A program made the position numbers and the translations under genes. Below are positions 1 to 5,656 of a DNA stretch of 11,351 bases, one piece after another. How positions within the stretch are numbered: position 1 is the stretch's first letter; the number at the start of each line of letters is the position of its first letter. Under the pieces are notes generated by a model. It was not told where the DNA came from and searched no databases. It saw nothing but the letters and a program-made list of their open reading frames with translations. Origin of the DNA: JBCCZC01 sp039188505 (GTDB taxonomy: Bacteria; Pseudomonadota; Gammaproteobacteria; Xanthomonadales; SZUA-38); NCBI GenBank assembly GCA_039188505.1, contig JBCCZC010000165.1, positions 1 through 11,351 on the forward strand, written 5' to 3'.

Positions 1-57
1 AGCACCGCGGCGGTGTTCCAGCTGATGACGAAGACGGTTTCCGATCCCTTCGAGTAG
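1..57 (+). CDS. 3' end of an upstream gene, product unknown (partial)
   Basis: Frame 1 is open from the first base and ends with TAG at 55-57, giving 18 C-terminal residues that finish ...TKTVSDPFE. Codon third positions are almost all G or C, as in the definite genes here, while the other two forward frames have a stop or less fitting codon use. The rest of the protein lies outside the window, so no family can be assigned. It would be co-directional with the membrane protein gene that starts 122 bp further on. Confidence 0.5.
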   Translation, partial: STAAVFQLMTKTVSDPFE

Positions 58-167
58 CCCGGACCCAGCGACATCGGATTGGGGCGCGGGCAGGCGACTG
101 CGCTTGGCGTGATTCGTCCGGTTCGCCGGGCAATGGTGAGGCATAGTGGCAGGCTGGAGATCCCTGC

Positions 168-173
168 AAGGAG
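168..173 (+). promoter_or_regulatory. Ribosome binding site of the 154-residue membrane protein
   Basis: AAGGAG lies 6 bases before the ATG at 180. It favours this frame over an overlapping longer frame starting at 146. Confidence 0.7.
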
Positions 174-179
174 AGTGTC

Positions 180-644
180 ATGAGCACGGAAAGCAATCTG
201 AACACTGGATCGACCGAAAGATCGCTGCTCCGCAGCAGCAGCATCCTCTGGCTTATCTGGGGCTTTGTTCATGCGATGGCCGGTACCCTGATCCTCCTGG
301 GCGACACGCAGGCGGGCTTTCAGGCGATCGCGGATGCGGTCGAACCGGCCGAGCTGGCGATGGTCTATCCCGCAGCGGTCGGCGGGATCCTCGACCAGCA
401 CGCCTGGAATCTGCTCTGGTTCGGCGTCTTGACGTTCGTTGGGGCGATCTTCATCTGGCGGGAAAACCTGACGGCCATCTGGGTGACTGCGCTCGTCGGC
501 GGGCTTGCCGATATCGGCTATTTCGTCTTCGTCGATCTTGCTGGCTTCGCCCGGTTCGTACCCGGGACCATCATGACCATCGTCTCGGCGACCGCCATCG
601 TGCTAAGCGGACTGGTTTGGTTCCGGCGACGCACGCCGTCCTGA
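180..644 (+). CDS. Small four-helix integral membrane protein of unknown function
   Basis: This 154-residue protein has a polar N-terminus of about 20 residues and four probable membrane helices at roughly residues 22-41, 75-94, 98-120 and 128-147. It ends in a short basic tail (FRRRTPS) that is probably cytoplasmic. The ATG at 180 has a good ribosome binding site. The loop between helices 1 and 2 is the longest soluble stretch, rich in Ala and acidic residues. No catalytic or transport motif is visible. The size and helix count resemble small DoxX-like or other uncharacterised inner-membrane proteins, but I do not recognise a family. It converges on the DUF900 hydrolase gene, with only 22 bp between the two stops. 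The gene itself is well supported; its function is not. Confidence 0.85.
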   Translation: MSTESNLNTGSTERSLLRSSSILWLIWGFVHAMAGTLILLGDTQAGFQAIADAVEPAELAMVYPAAVGGILDQHAWNLLWFGVLTFVGAIFIWRENLTAIWVTALVGGLADIGYFVFVDLAGFARFVPGTIMTIVSATAIVLSGLVWFRRRTPS

Positions 645-666
645 GCTTTCGGATCCGCGGATCGAC

Positions 667-1977
667 TTACTGCAGATAATCGTCATCGATCTGCCAGAGA
701 TTGGCCCCAAGGGCGGACAGCGGGCGGCCATGCTCGCCACCCGGCGGCAGATCGTAGCGGAGCAGCAGGATGAGGTCCGATGCAACCGCCGGATTGAGAC
801 GGAAGTAGTTGTGTCCGTAGTCGCCACCACGATCGCCGACGTATTCGACGATCGAGAGGTTCGAAATTCGCGCCAGGGCGTTCTGCATGTCCTCAGGCAT
901 GGTGTCGAGTCGCAGCCGCCCGAGCCTGAGACCGGAGAACAGGAAGCTGGCGACCCCGACGGCGCGGTCCCGCCCGGAGGTGTAGATCGTGAGACGCTCG
1001 ACGGCGAACGAGATACGCGTGGATCGTTGCTGCACGATCTCGAGATTCAGATCCGGCGCGGCGAGGACCAGATTGCCGATCCGGAAACGCACGGCCGGAT
1101 CGATCCCCGCCGCGCGCGTCTCGGCGAAGAGCTCCCGCAGGGCGGTCGTGACCACGTCGGTGCCGCGACTGTGCGCGATGATATGGATGCGCTCGAGCTG
1201 CTCGTACGTGGCCAGACCCTCCAGGAAGTGCTTGAAGTGGGTGATGGTGTACTCACTCGATTCGCGATCGTAGGCGTAGCCATTGAAGCCGCCACGCCCG
1301 GCCGGCCAGCTGTAGACGATCGGCACGCCCTCGCGACCGAGGTAGTGCCAGAACTCGGCCCCGACATACAGGGCGTCATTGAAGGTGGTGCCCACGCCGT
1401 GGACGTAGACGAAAGCCTCGTTCCGCGGGGTGTTCGCCAGAACCTCGTCGATCTGCTTCGCGCCTTCCCGGAACACGTCATCGAGGCGCGACTGCGTTTC
1501 GGGCGGCAATTCGAACCGACCGTCCACGAGGCGGTATTGGTAGGGCGTCTCGGGCGTGCGCATCAGCTCCTCGACGCGCAGAACCTCCAGCGGGATCTTC
1601 CGCCTTCGCTGGCCACTTCGTGCATCGGCCTCCAGCGCGGACCAGGAAAGTTCACCGCCGAGTGAGACCTCGGCGATGCCCAGTGCGGCAGATGCGGAAC
1701 GGCCGTAGCCGTAGGCGGGCTCGTCATCCGGATCCACCCGACCGTCGACCGGCGCGGGTATCCGGTCCGTCGCGTAGAACAAGCGAACGTCGCTGCCCTT
1801 GACGGCAGGATCCAGCGCGTCGAAGGCCACCTTGTTCTGGGCGACGTATACGACCGGTGTCGGCATCAGGGGCCGGACGCCGGAGCATCCGATCACCAGG
1901 AAGGCCAATACGACCGTCAGCGAGGTACGGACAACGGGCGTGAACCCGTCGGGTCGAGTGCGCATGAGACCGACCAT
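667..1977 (-). CDS. DUF900-type alpha/beta-hydrolase, predicted lipoprotein
   Basis: This 436-residue protein opens with a basic then hydrophobic signal sequence ending VIGC, so Cys31 is a probable lipidation site; the lipobox is slightly non-canonical. The alpha/beta-hydrolase core follows: strand and oxyanion region YVHGVGTTF (about 191-199), nucleophile elbow AHSRG with Ser270 (268-272), APDL (307-310), YTSGRD with Asp337, and DYGH with His389. Ser270-Asp337-His389 is my proposed triad. The pattern fits PF05990 (DUF900), serine hydrolases of unknown substrate. It probably acts at the periplasmic face of a membrane on an ester, lipid or peptide. The start is 6 bp after the stop of the small Pro/Arg-rich gene, with a weak GAGG at 1988-1991 inside that gene, suggesting coupled translation. 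A second ATG four codons later lacks a better site. The fold and family are secure; the substrate is unknown. Confidence 0.88.
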   Translation of the reverse strand: MVGLMRTRPDGFTPVVRTSLTVVLAFLVIGCSGVRPLMPTPVVYVAQNKVAFDALDPAVKGSDVRLFYATDRIPAPVDGRVDPDDEPAYGYGRSASAALGIAEVSLGGELSWSALEADARSGQRRRKIPLEVLRVEELMRTPETPYQYRLVDGRFELPPETQSRLDDVFREGAKQIDEVLANTPRNEAFVYVHGVGTTFNDALYVGAEFWHYLGREGVPIVYSWPAGRGGFNGYAYDRESSEYTITHFKHFLEGLATYEQLERIHIIAHSRGTDVVTTALRELFAETRAAGIDPAVRFRIGNLVLAAPDLNLEIVQQRSTRISFAVERLTIYTSGRDRAVGVASFLFSGLRLGRLRLDTMPEDMQNALARISNLSIVEYVGDRGGDYGHNYFRLNPAVASDLILLLRYDLPPGGEHGRPLSALGANLWQIDDDYLQ

Positions 1978-1983
1978 GCCGCG

Positions 1984-2256
1984 TCAGCCTCGCGGTTGTG
2001 GCCGTGATGGCCGGCCCGGCCGGGTCGCTGCCCGGTTGAACCGCGGATCTCGCGCGTGCCTGACGCTGCCGATGGGCGGACGAACGCCCCTCGTAGCAAC
2101 CCGGCGATCGGGCCGCGTCGCGGGTGGTCGAGCGACCCGCGACGCATGGCGGACACTGCCGTAGCCAGAGGGGGGCGGCGGCGGTGGCATGGCGTTGGAA
2201 GCGACACACCACGCACCGAGCAGGACGCCCAGCAGGACCCCACGTGCGGGCCTCAT
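1984..2256 (-). CDS. Very small exported Pro/Arg-rich protein, translationally coupled to DUF2092
   Basis: This 90-residue gene sits inside a longer open frame; the likely start is the ATG at 2256. That ATG overlaps the TGA of the DUF2092 gene as ATGA, a classic translational-coupling junction. The product has an obvious signal peptide (basic start, then a Leu/Val/Gly core, ending CVASNA), with likely cleavage after residue 22. A run of six prolines follows, then a strongly basic region rich in Arg, Pro and Ala. The element GSVRHA occurs at residues 33-38 and 63-68. There are no Cys residues after the signal and no enzymatic motif; the mature part looks disordered. It ends 6 bp before the DUF900 lipoprotein gene, so it sits in the middle of an operon. 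The role is unknown; binding to an anionic envelope component or to the neighbouring DUF2092 protein is speculation. The signal peptide and gene junctions make it likely real. Confidence 0.68.
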   Translation of the reverse strand: MRPARGVLLGVLLGAWCVASNAMPPPPPPSGYGSVRHASRVARPPATRPDRRVATRGVRPPIGSVRHARDPRFNRAATRPGRPSRPQPRG

Positions 2257-3032
2257 CGGCCCCGGCCCACGGCGCCGATATCCTCGGGAGCGTCGACCCG
2301 TGTGAGCGCGTCCCGCCCGGGCACGGCGAAGGCCGCTCGCCCGAAGGGCACCGGATTCAGATCCCAGTGGAGGTCCGCGCTGAAGCGGGGCTTCCCGGGC
2401 AGGTCGCCATAGGTCATCACGAAACGTCGCGGAACCGGGTGGGTTGCCGCGTCGATCCAGAGCTGCCAACTCAGGCCTTCCTGTGCGAACACCAGGTGGT
2501 GGGCGGGCGCGCCGTCAAGGGGGACGACGCCGAGGTAATCCGATGCAATCACGTCACCGAGCAGAGCCCTGGCGGGATCGTCGTAGAGAAAGTCCGCATT
2601 GGGCACGGGAACGCCGACCGATGTGATCAGGAATTCGAGGCTCTCCTCAAGGCTCCCAGGCGCTTCGATGGCGAAGTAGCGCTGCGTTGCCGGGTCGACC
2701 AGATACAACAGCTCGTCATGGATGATGGCAACGCGTAACCCACCTTCACCGAGCAGCGAGACCTTCAGCGACCGTGGTCGTGAAACAACGACCTCATGCT
2801 GTTCCTGAATTTCGACGAGCCCCGTCACTGACGATGGTGCGTCGTAGCGTATCGAAGCGTCGAAAGCGAACTGCTCTAGATCCGCCAGGAATGCGCCCAT
2901 GTCGGCAATCAGCTGGGTGGCATCCGGATCGGTGACCGGCAGCGCCTCGTGCTCGGAGGCGCTTACCGCCGATACCCACAGCAACCCCGCACCGACGATA
3001 CGAGCGGATTGCTGCAACACAAAGGTCCTCAT
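2253..3032 (-). CDS. DUF2092 family periplasmic (LolA-like) protein
   Basis: Starting at the ATG at 3032, this is a 259-residue protein with a signal peptide (MRTFVLQQ..., hydrophobic core, cleavage near VSAVSA/SE at about residue 25). The mature part is rich in beta strands. It contains an early ISP-like segment (FAFDASIRYDAP), a central LLYLVDPATQRYFAIEAP stretch, and the late WQLWIDAATHPVPRRFVMTY signature (about 189-208), typical of DUF2092, whose fold resembles the lipoprotein carriers LolA/LolB. That suggests binding of a lipid or lipoprotein in the periplasm, but no ligand is known. A longer reading from 3068 lacks a ribosome binding site, whereas AGGAGGA precedes 3032 at ideal distance. 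The TGA overlaps the start of the small Pro/Arg-rich gene, and the AraC-family gene lies 59 bp upstream on the same strand. Confidence 0.85.
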   Translation of the reverse strand: MRTFVLQQSARIVGAGLLWVSAVSASEHEALPVTDPDATQLIADMGAFLADLEQFAFDASIRYDAPSSVTGLVEIQEQHEVVVSRPRSLKVSLLGEGGLRVAIIHDELLYLVDPATQRYFAIEAPGSLEESLEFLITSVGVPVPNADFLYDDPARALLGDVIASDYLGVVPLDGAPAHHLVFAQEGLSWQLWIDAATHPVPRRFVMTYGDLPGKPRFSADLHWDLNPVPFGRAAFAVPGRDALTRVDAPEDIGAVGRGR

Positions 3033-3039
3033 TGGCGAT

Positions 3040-3046
3040 TCCTCCT
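3040..3046 (-). promoter_or_regulatory. Strong ribosome binding site fixing the DUF2092 start
   Basis: On the minus strand this reads AGGAGGA, 7 bases before the ATG at 3032. It decides for this start over the in-frame upstream candidate at 3068. Confidence 0.8.
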
Positions 3047-3091
3047 CGAAATGATTGGCGATCTCCATGTCTGGCGCAGACGACGGCAGGC

Positions 3092-4141
3092 CTAGCCAAC
3101 GCCCCTCGAGCGGCGATATTCGGAGGGCGTGGCGCCGGTCATTCGCTTGAAGGCACGGCGAAAGGCACGGTCGTCGGAGTAGCCCACCAGCTGGGCGATC
3201 AGCGCAAGCTTGAAGTGGCCCTCAAGCAGGAGCCGCTCCGCATATTCCATGCGGCGCCGCTCGACCAAAGCCTGTAGCGTGGTGCCCGCACCGGTTGCAA
3301 GCCGCTGTGCCGATCGCAGACTCATGCAGGCGCGCACGGCCGCCGCCTGCGTGCTGAATTCGCCTTCCGCAGCGTTGTCCGCGATCGCCTGGTGAAGCCG
3401 CTCCAGACCGGCTGGATAGGCCTCGCGTCGGATCTTGCTGCTCAGATCGGCGAAGTGCCTCTCGACGAACCGAAAGAGTTCGGCGTTGGCATGATCGAAC
3501 GGTCGGGACAATCGGTCCTTTGCGAGGACAATGGCGTTCTCCCGCTGCTGAAACCGGACCGGTGCCTCAAAAAACGCCTCGTACGCTTCCCGGGGGCCCC
3601 AGGCGCGATGGGAGAAATCGACGCGCTCGACGGCTCCCCGAACATCCAGGATTTCGGTGATCAACCGGTTCAGAAGCCCGGCGGAAAGCTCTCGCATCCG
3701 GCCGGCGTCGAGTGCGTCGCTCGGATGAGAGCCCACGAGTCGGGCCTCAAGCTCGGTCTCCAAAAGGGCGAGCTCGACGCGATCACCCATGAGCGCTCGG
3801 TTATGGCAGATCAGCAGGAGCGCCGAGCGCAGATCGGCTGCATAGTGGCAGCCGTGGGCGAGGCCCACGAACACGGTCAGGGGCGCGGCGCGCGCCATCT
3901 GCATCGTCAGCACTTCGCCGGGATGCTCGAGGCTGAGCATACGCCAGAGCCGCGCCAGCGCATCGTCCGGGACGCGCGCGTCTGGATCCGCGATTGTCGA
4001 CTCGTCGAGGCCACTGACCCGTGCAACCTTTTCCATACTCCATCCGTGGGACATGGCGAATGCGGCCGTTGCGGAAACTATCGAGGAGTGGAGGCGAGGG
4101 GTGAAGACTCTGGCGCGGGAGGTCCGCTCGTCGGGCTGCAT
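3092..4141 (-). CDS. AraC family transcriptional regulator (OruR/ArgR-like architecture)
   Basis: This 349-residue protein (from the ATG at 4141) has the layout of the OruR-like AraC subfamily. An N-terminal ligand-binding type domain covers about residues 20-210, including the segment LTVFVGLAHGCHYAADLRSAL. The C-terminal AraC DNA-binding domain covers about 262-345. The second helix-turn-helix is canonical: LALIAQLVGYSDDRAFRRAFKRMTGATPSEYRR. The first, around VRACMSLRSAQRLATGAGTTLQ, fits but carries a less usual Cys. An upstream ATG at 4174 lacks a ribosome binding site, while AGGGAGA precedes 4141. The gene is directly upstream of the DUF2092, small and DUF900 genes on the same strand, so it probably controls, and may be co-transcribed with, that cassette. 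The inducer is unknown; relatives often sense amino acids or hydrophobic compounds. Confidence 0.88.
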   Translation of the reverse strand: MQPDERTSRARVFTPRLHSSIVSATAAFAMSHGWSMEKVARVSGLDESTIADPDARVPDDALARLWRMLSLEHPGEVLTMQMARAAPLTVFVGLAHGCHYAADLRSALLLICHNRALMGDRVELALLETELEARLVGSHPSDALDAGRMRELSAGLLNRLITEILDVRGAVERVDFSHRAWGPREAYEAFFEAPVRFQQRENAIVLAKDRLSRPFDHANAELFRFVERHFADLSSKIRREAYPAGLERLHQAIADNAAEGEFSTQAAAVRACMSLRSAQRLATGAGTTLQALVERRRMEYAERLLLEGHFKLALIAQLVGYSDDRAFRRAFKRMTGATPSEYRRSRGVG

Positions 4142-4150
4142 GGTCCGGTT

Positions 4151-4157
4151 TCTCCCT
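4151..4157 (-). promoter_or_regulatory. Ribosome binding site of the AraC-family gene
   Basis: The minus strand reads AGGGAGA, 9 bases before the ATG at 4141. No comparable site precedes the alternative ATG at 4174. Confidence 0.6.
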
Positions 4158-4213
4158 GTCGACTCGACCACCATCCGGGCATTGGATCCGGCTCGGGCGA
4201 TGGTCGGCTTGCG

Positions 4214-4588
4214 CTACGCCGGGTCGGGCGCCCTGTCCTTCCGCGGCGCCCTAAGCCAGGAGAGCAGGGCGCTCAGGACGAGCAGGGTCAGGCTGGGGAC
4301 GAAGGCCCGTTCCGGATCCAGCACCAGGTGATAGGCGAGGGCGCCGCCCATGGTCGCCACCAAGGCCATGGCGGCTGGAAAGCGGAATCCCTGAAGAAAG
4401 AGTCCGATGGCGCAAAGGATTTCCAATACGCCCACCAGGTATGTGCCCCAGGGCAGGCCCAAGCGCTCGAAGGCGATCGTGGTAGTTTCAACGCCCGCGA
4501 GCTTCGCCGCGCCAGCCGCTGCGAAGACCAGAGCAAGCACGATCGTCAGAAGCTGGGCGGTGACCCGCTGCAGAGTATTTCGATCCAT
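4214..4588 (-). CDS. DoxX family membrane protein
   Basis: From the ATG at 4588 this is a 124-residue protein with four membrane helices at about residues 12-30, 48-67, 70-90 and 98-113. The first helix ends AAAGAAKLAG, matching the G-x-x-K-L element of DoxX proteins; the WGTYLVGVLEILCAIGL segment and the length also fit DoxX/DoxX-like proteins. Such proteins are inner-membrane proteins with roles proposed in redox or stress responses; the exact role here is unknown. A TTG five codons upstream (4603) is possible but has no ribosome binding site. The gene is divergent from the LysR regulator across an AT-rich spacer, so LysR is the likely controller. The AraC gene follows 72 bp downstream on the same strand; it has its own ribosome binding site, so co-transcription is uncertain. 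Confidence 0.85.
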   Translation of the reverse strand: MDRNTLQRVTAQLLTIVLALVFAAAGAAKLAGVETTTIAFERLGLPWGTYLVGVLEILCAIGLFLQGFRFPAAMALVATMGGALAYHLVLDPERAFVPSLTLLVLSALLSWLRAPRKDRAPDPA

Positions 4589-4619
4589 CGGCAAGCGCCC
4601 CAATGAGGAAAGGTCAGCT

Positions 4620-4686
4620 TAGAGATGCCGCCGCAAATGGATATTCATATTTTTCGCCGATCTCTATAAATTCGACTTATGAAATC
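4620..4686. promoter_or_regulatory. AT-rich divergent promoter region between doxX-like and LysR genes
   Basis: This is the most AT-rich stretch of the window, set between divergent start codons. It holds a TATAAA (4665-4670) usable as a -10 box for the LysR gene, although no good -35 box is visible at the right distance. It also contains a perfect 6-bp inverted pair, TTCATA (4644-4649) and TATGAA (4678-4683). Promoters for both genes are expected here; the exact transcription starts cannot be read. Confidence 0.5.
4666..4680. promoter_or_regulatory. Candidate LysR-type operator (T-N11-A box)
   Basis: ATAA-N7-TTAT forms an interrupted palindrome, with T at 4667 and A at 4679 matching the T-N11-A consensus of LysR-type regulators. 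It overlaps the possible -10 box of the LysR gene, an expected position for autorepression, and could serve activation of the divergent doxX-like gene. The assignment rests on pattern and position only. Confidence 0.4.
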
Positions 4687-4691
4687 GGAGG
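4687..4691 (+). promoter_or_regulatory. Ribosome binding site of the LysR gene
   Basis: GGAGG lies 6 bases before the ATG at 4698. Confidence 0.7.
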
Positions 4692-4697
4692 TGCGCC

Positions 4698-5618
4698 ATG
4701 GTCAGGCTTGAGCAGTTGCGGGTCCTCAGGGCCGTTGTGGAAGCGGGTTCCATCCAGGCCGCGGCGGAGGCGGTGCACAAGACCCAGCCGGCGATCAGCC
4801 AGGCGCTGAAGGCGCTCGAAACGGAGACCGAGACGGCGCTCTTCGATCGCTCTGGCTACCGATTGGAACTCACAGCGCTGGGCGAACGCTTCTACAAGCA
4901 GTCGCTCAGGGTGCTGGCGGAAACCGAGGGGTTGAACGAGATCGTGACCCACTTCGGCGAAGGGAATGAAGAGCGCGTGACCGTCGCCCTCGACGCGACC
5001 CTCAATCTGGGATGTGCAGTGCAGCCGTTCCAGATGCTGCAGGAGCGGTTTCCCGAGACCAATCTCGTGCTGCGTACAGAGGTGCTTTCCGGGGCGGTCA
5101 CGGCGGTGCGGTCAGATGTAGCCGACATGGCCATCGGGCCGGCGGGGCCGGTGTTTCTCGAGGAGGAAAAATTCGACTATGTGCCCGTCGGGACGTCAAC
5201 GCTCGTGACGGTCGCGGCGCCGGCGATGCTAGCCCAGGCAGGGACGGACGCTCGGGCGACCGATCTGCGGCCGTTGCAGCAGATTCTGGTCAGCGATTCC
5301 GGCGATGCCAAGGGACTCTACGACCGTGAGTTCGGCGTCCAGGACGGTCAACGCCGCTGGTACGTCAGCGATATCCAGACCAAGAAACATCTCATCGAAG
5401 CGGGCCTCGGCTGGGGGCGAATGCCACACCACCTCGTCGCCGATGGACTCGCGCGCGGGCTGCTCGTCGAGCTGGAATTCGCCGAGACGCTGCTGCCCGT
5501 GCCGGTCACCTACTACGCGTTCAAACGCGCCAATCGACTCCTTGGGCCGGTGGCGACCGCCCTATGGGAGGTGCTTTCCGAAGGGCCCCCACGGGGTTCG
5601 GACGCGAACTGCGACTAG
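4698..5618 (+). CDS. LysR family transcriptional regulator
   Basis: This 306-residue protein is the usual length for the family. The N-terminal winged helix-turn-helix (residues 3-60) is canonical: LEQLRVLRAVVEAGSIQAAA, then KTQPAISQALKALE and LFDRSGYRLELTALG. The substrate-binding domain (about 92-295) starts at RVTVALDA and contains SDVADMAIGPAG and LIEAGLGWGRMPHHLV, which are typical inner elements of the effector-binding fold. The ligand is not predictable. Its start overlaps no other frame of merit and has a GGAGG. It is divergent from the DoxX-like gene, the usual arrangement for a LysR regulator and its target, and converges on the acyl-CoA synthetase gene with 38 bp between the stops. 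The C-terminus (GPPRGSDANCD) is a short polar tail beyond the domain. Confidence 0.93.
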   Translation: MVRLEQLRVLRAVVEAGSIQAAAEAVHKTQPAISQALKALETETETALFDRSGYRLELTALGERFYKQSLRVLAETEGLNEIVTHFGEGNEERVTVALDATLNLGCAVQPFQMLQERFPETNLVLRTEVLSGAVTAVRSDVADMAIGPAGPVFLEEEKFDYVPVGTSTLVTVAAPAMLAQAGTDARATDLRPLQQILVSDSGDAKGLYDREFGVQDGQRRWYVSDIQTKKHLIEAGLGWGRMPHHLVADGLARGLLVELEFAETLLPVPVTYYAFKRANRLLGPVATALWEVLSEGPPRGSDANCD

Positions 5619-5629
5619 TCGGTGTATCG

Positions 5630-5655
5630 ACCGGCGCATCGTACGGAGCGCCGGT
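5630..5655. terminator. Inverted repeat between convergent LysR and acyl-CoA synthetase genes
   Basis: ACCGGCGC (5630-5637) and GCGCCGGT (5648-5655) form a perfect 8-bp stem around a 10-base loop. It nearly fills the 38-bp gap between the two facing stop codons (5618 and 5657), where a shared two-way terminator would be expected. No T tract follows on either strand, so it is not a textbook intrinsic terminator and may instead stabilise 3' ends or block read-through. Confidence 0.5.
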
Positions 5656-5656
5656 G

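Noticed and set aside
116..131. Small hairpin CCGG-TTCG-CCGG after the partial upstream gene
   Set aside because: The stem is only about six pairs with a wobble, lies some 60 bases after the stop and has no T tract; too weak to call a terminator.
652..663. 12-bp palindrome GATCCGCGGATC between two convergent stops
   Set aside because: The self-complementary core leaves only a 4-bp stem with a 4-base loop; the position is suggestive but the structure is too weak.
730..1665. Plus-strand frame of 311 codons opposite the DUF900 hydrolase
   Set aside because: It is a GC-driven shadow; the hydrolase catalytic motifs are on the minus strand.
3392..4606. Open frame of 404 codons on the plus strand across the AraC and DoxX-like genes
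   Set aside because: It spans two genes with intact motifs on the other strand and has a Gly/Arg/His-rich composition without domains.
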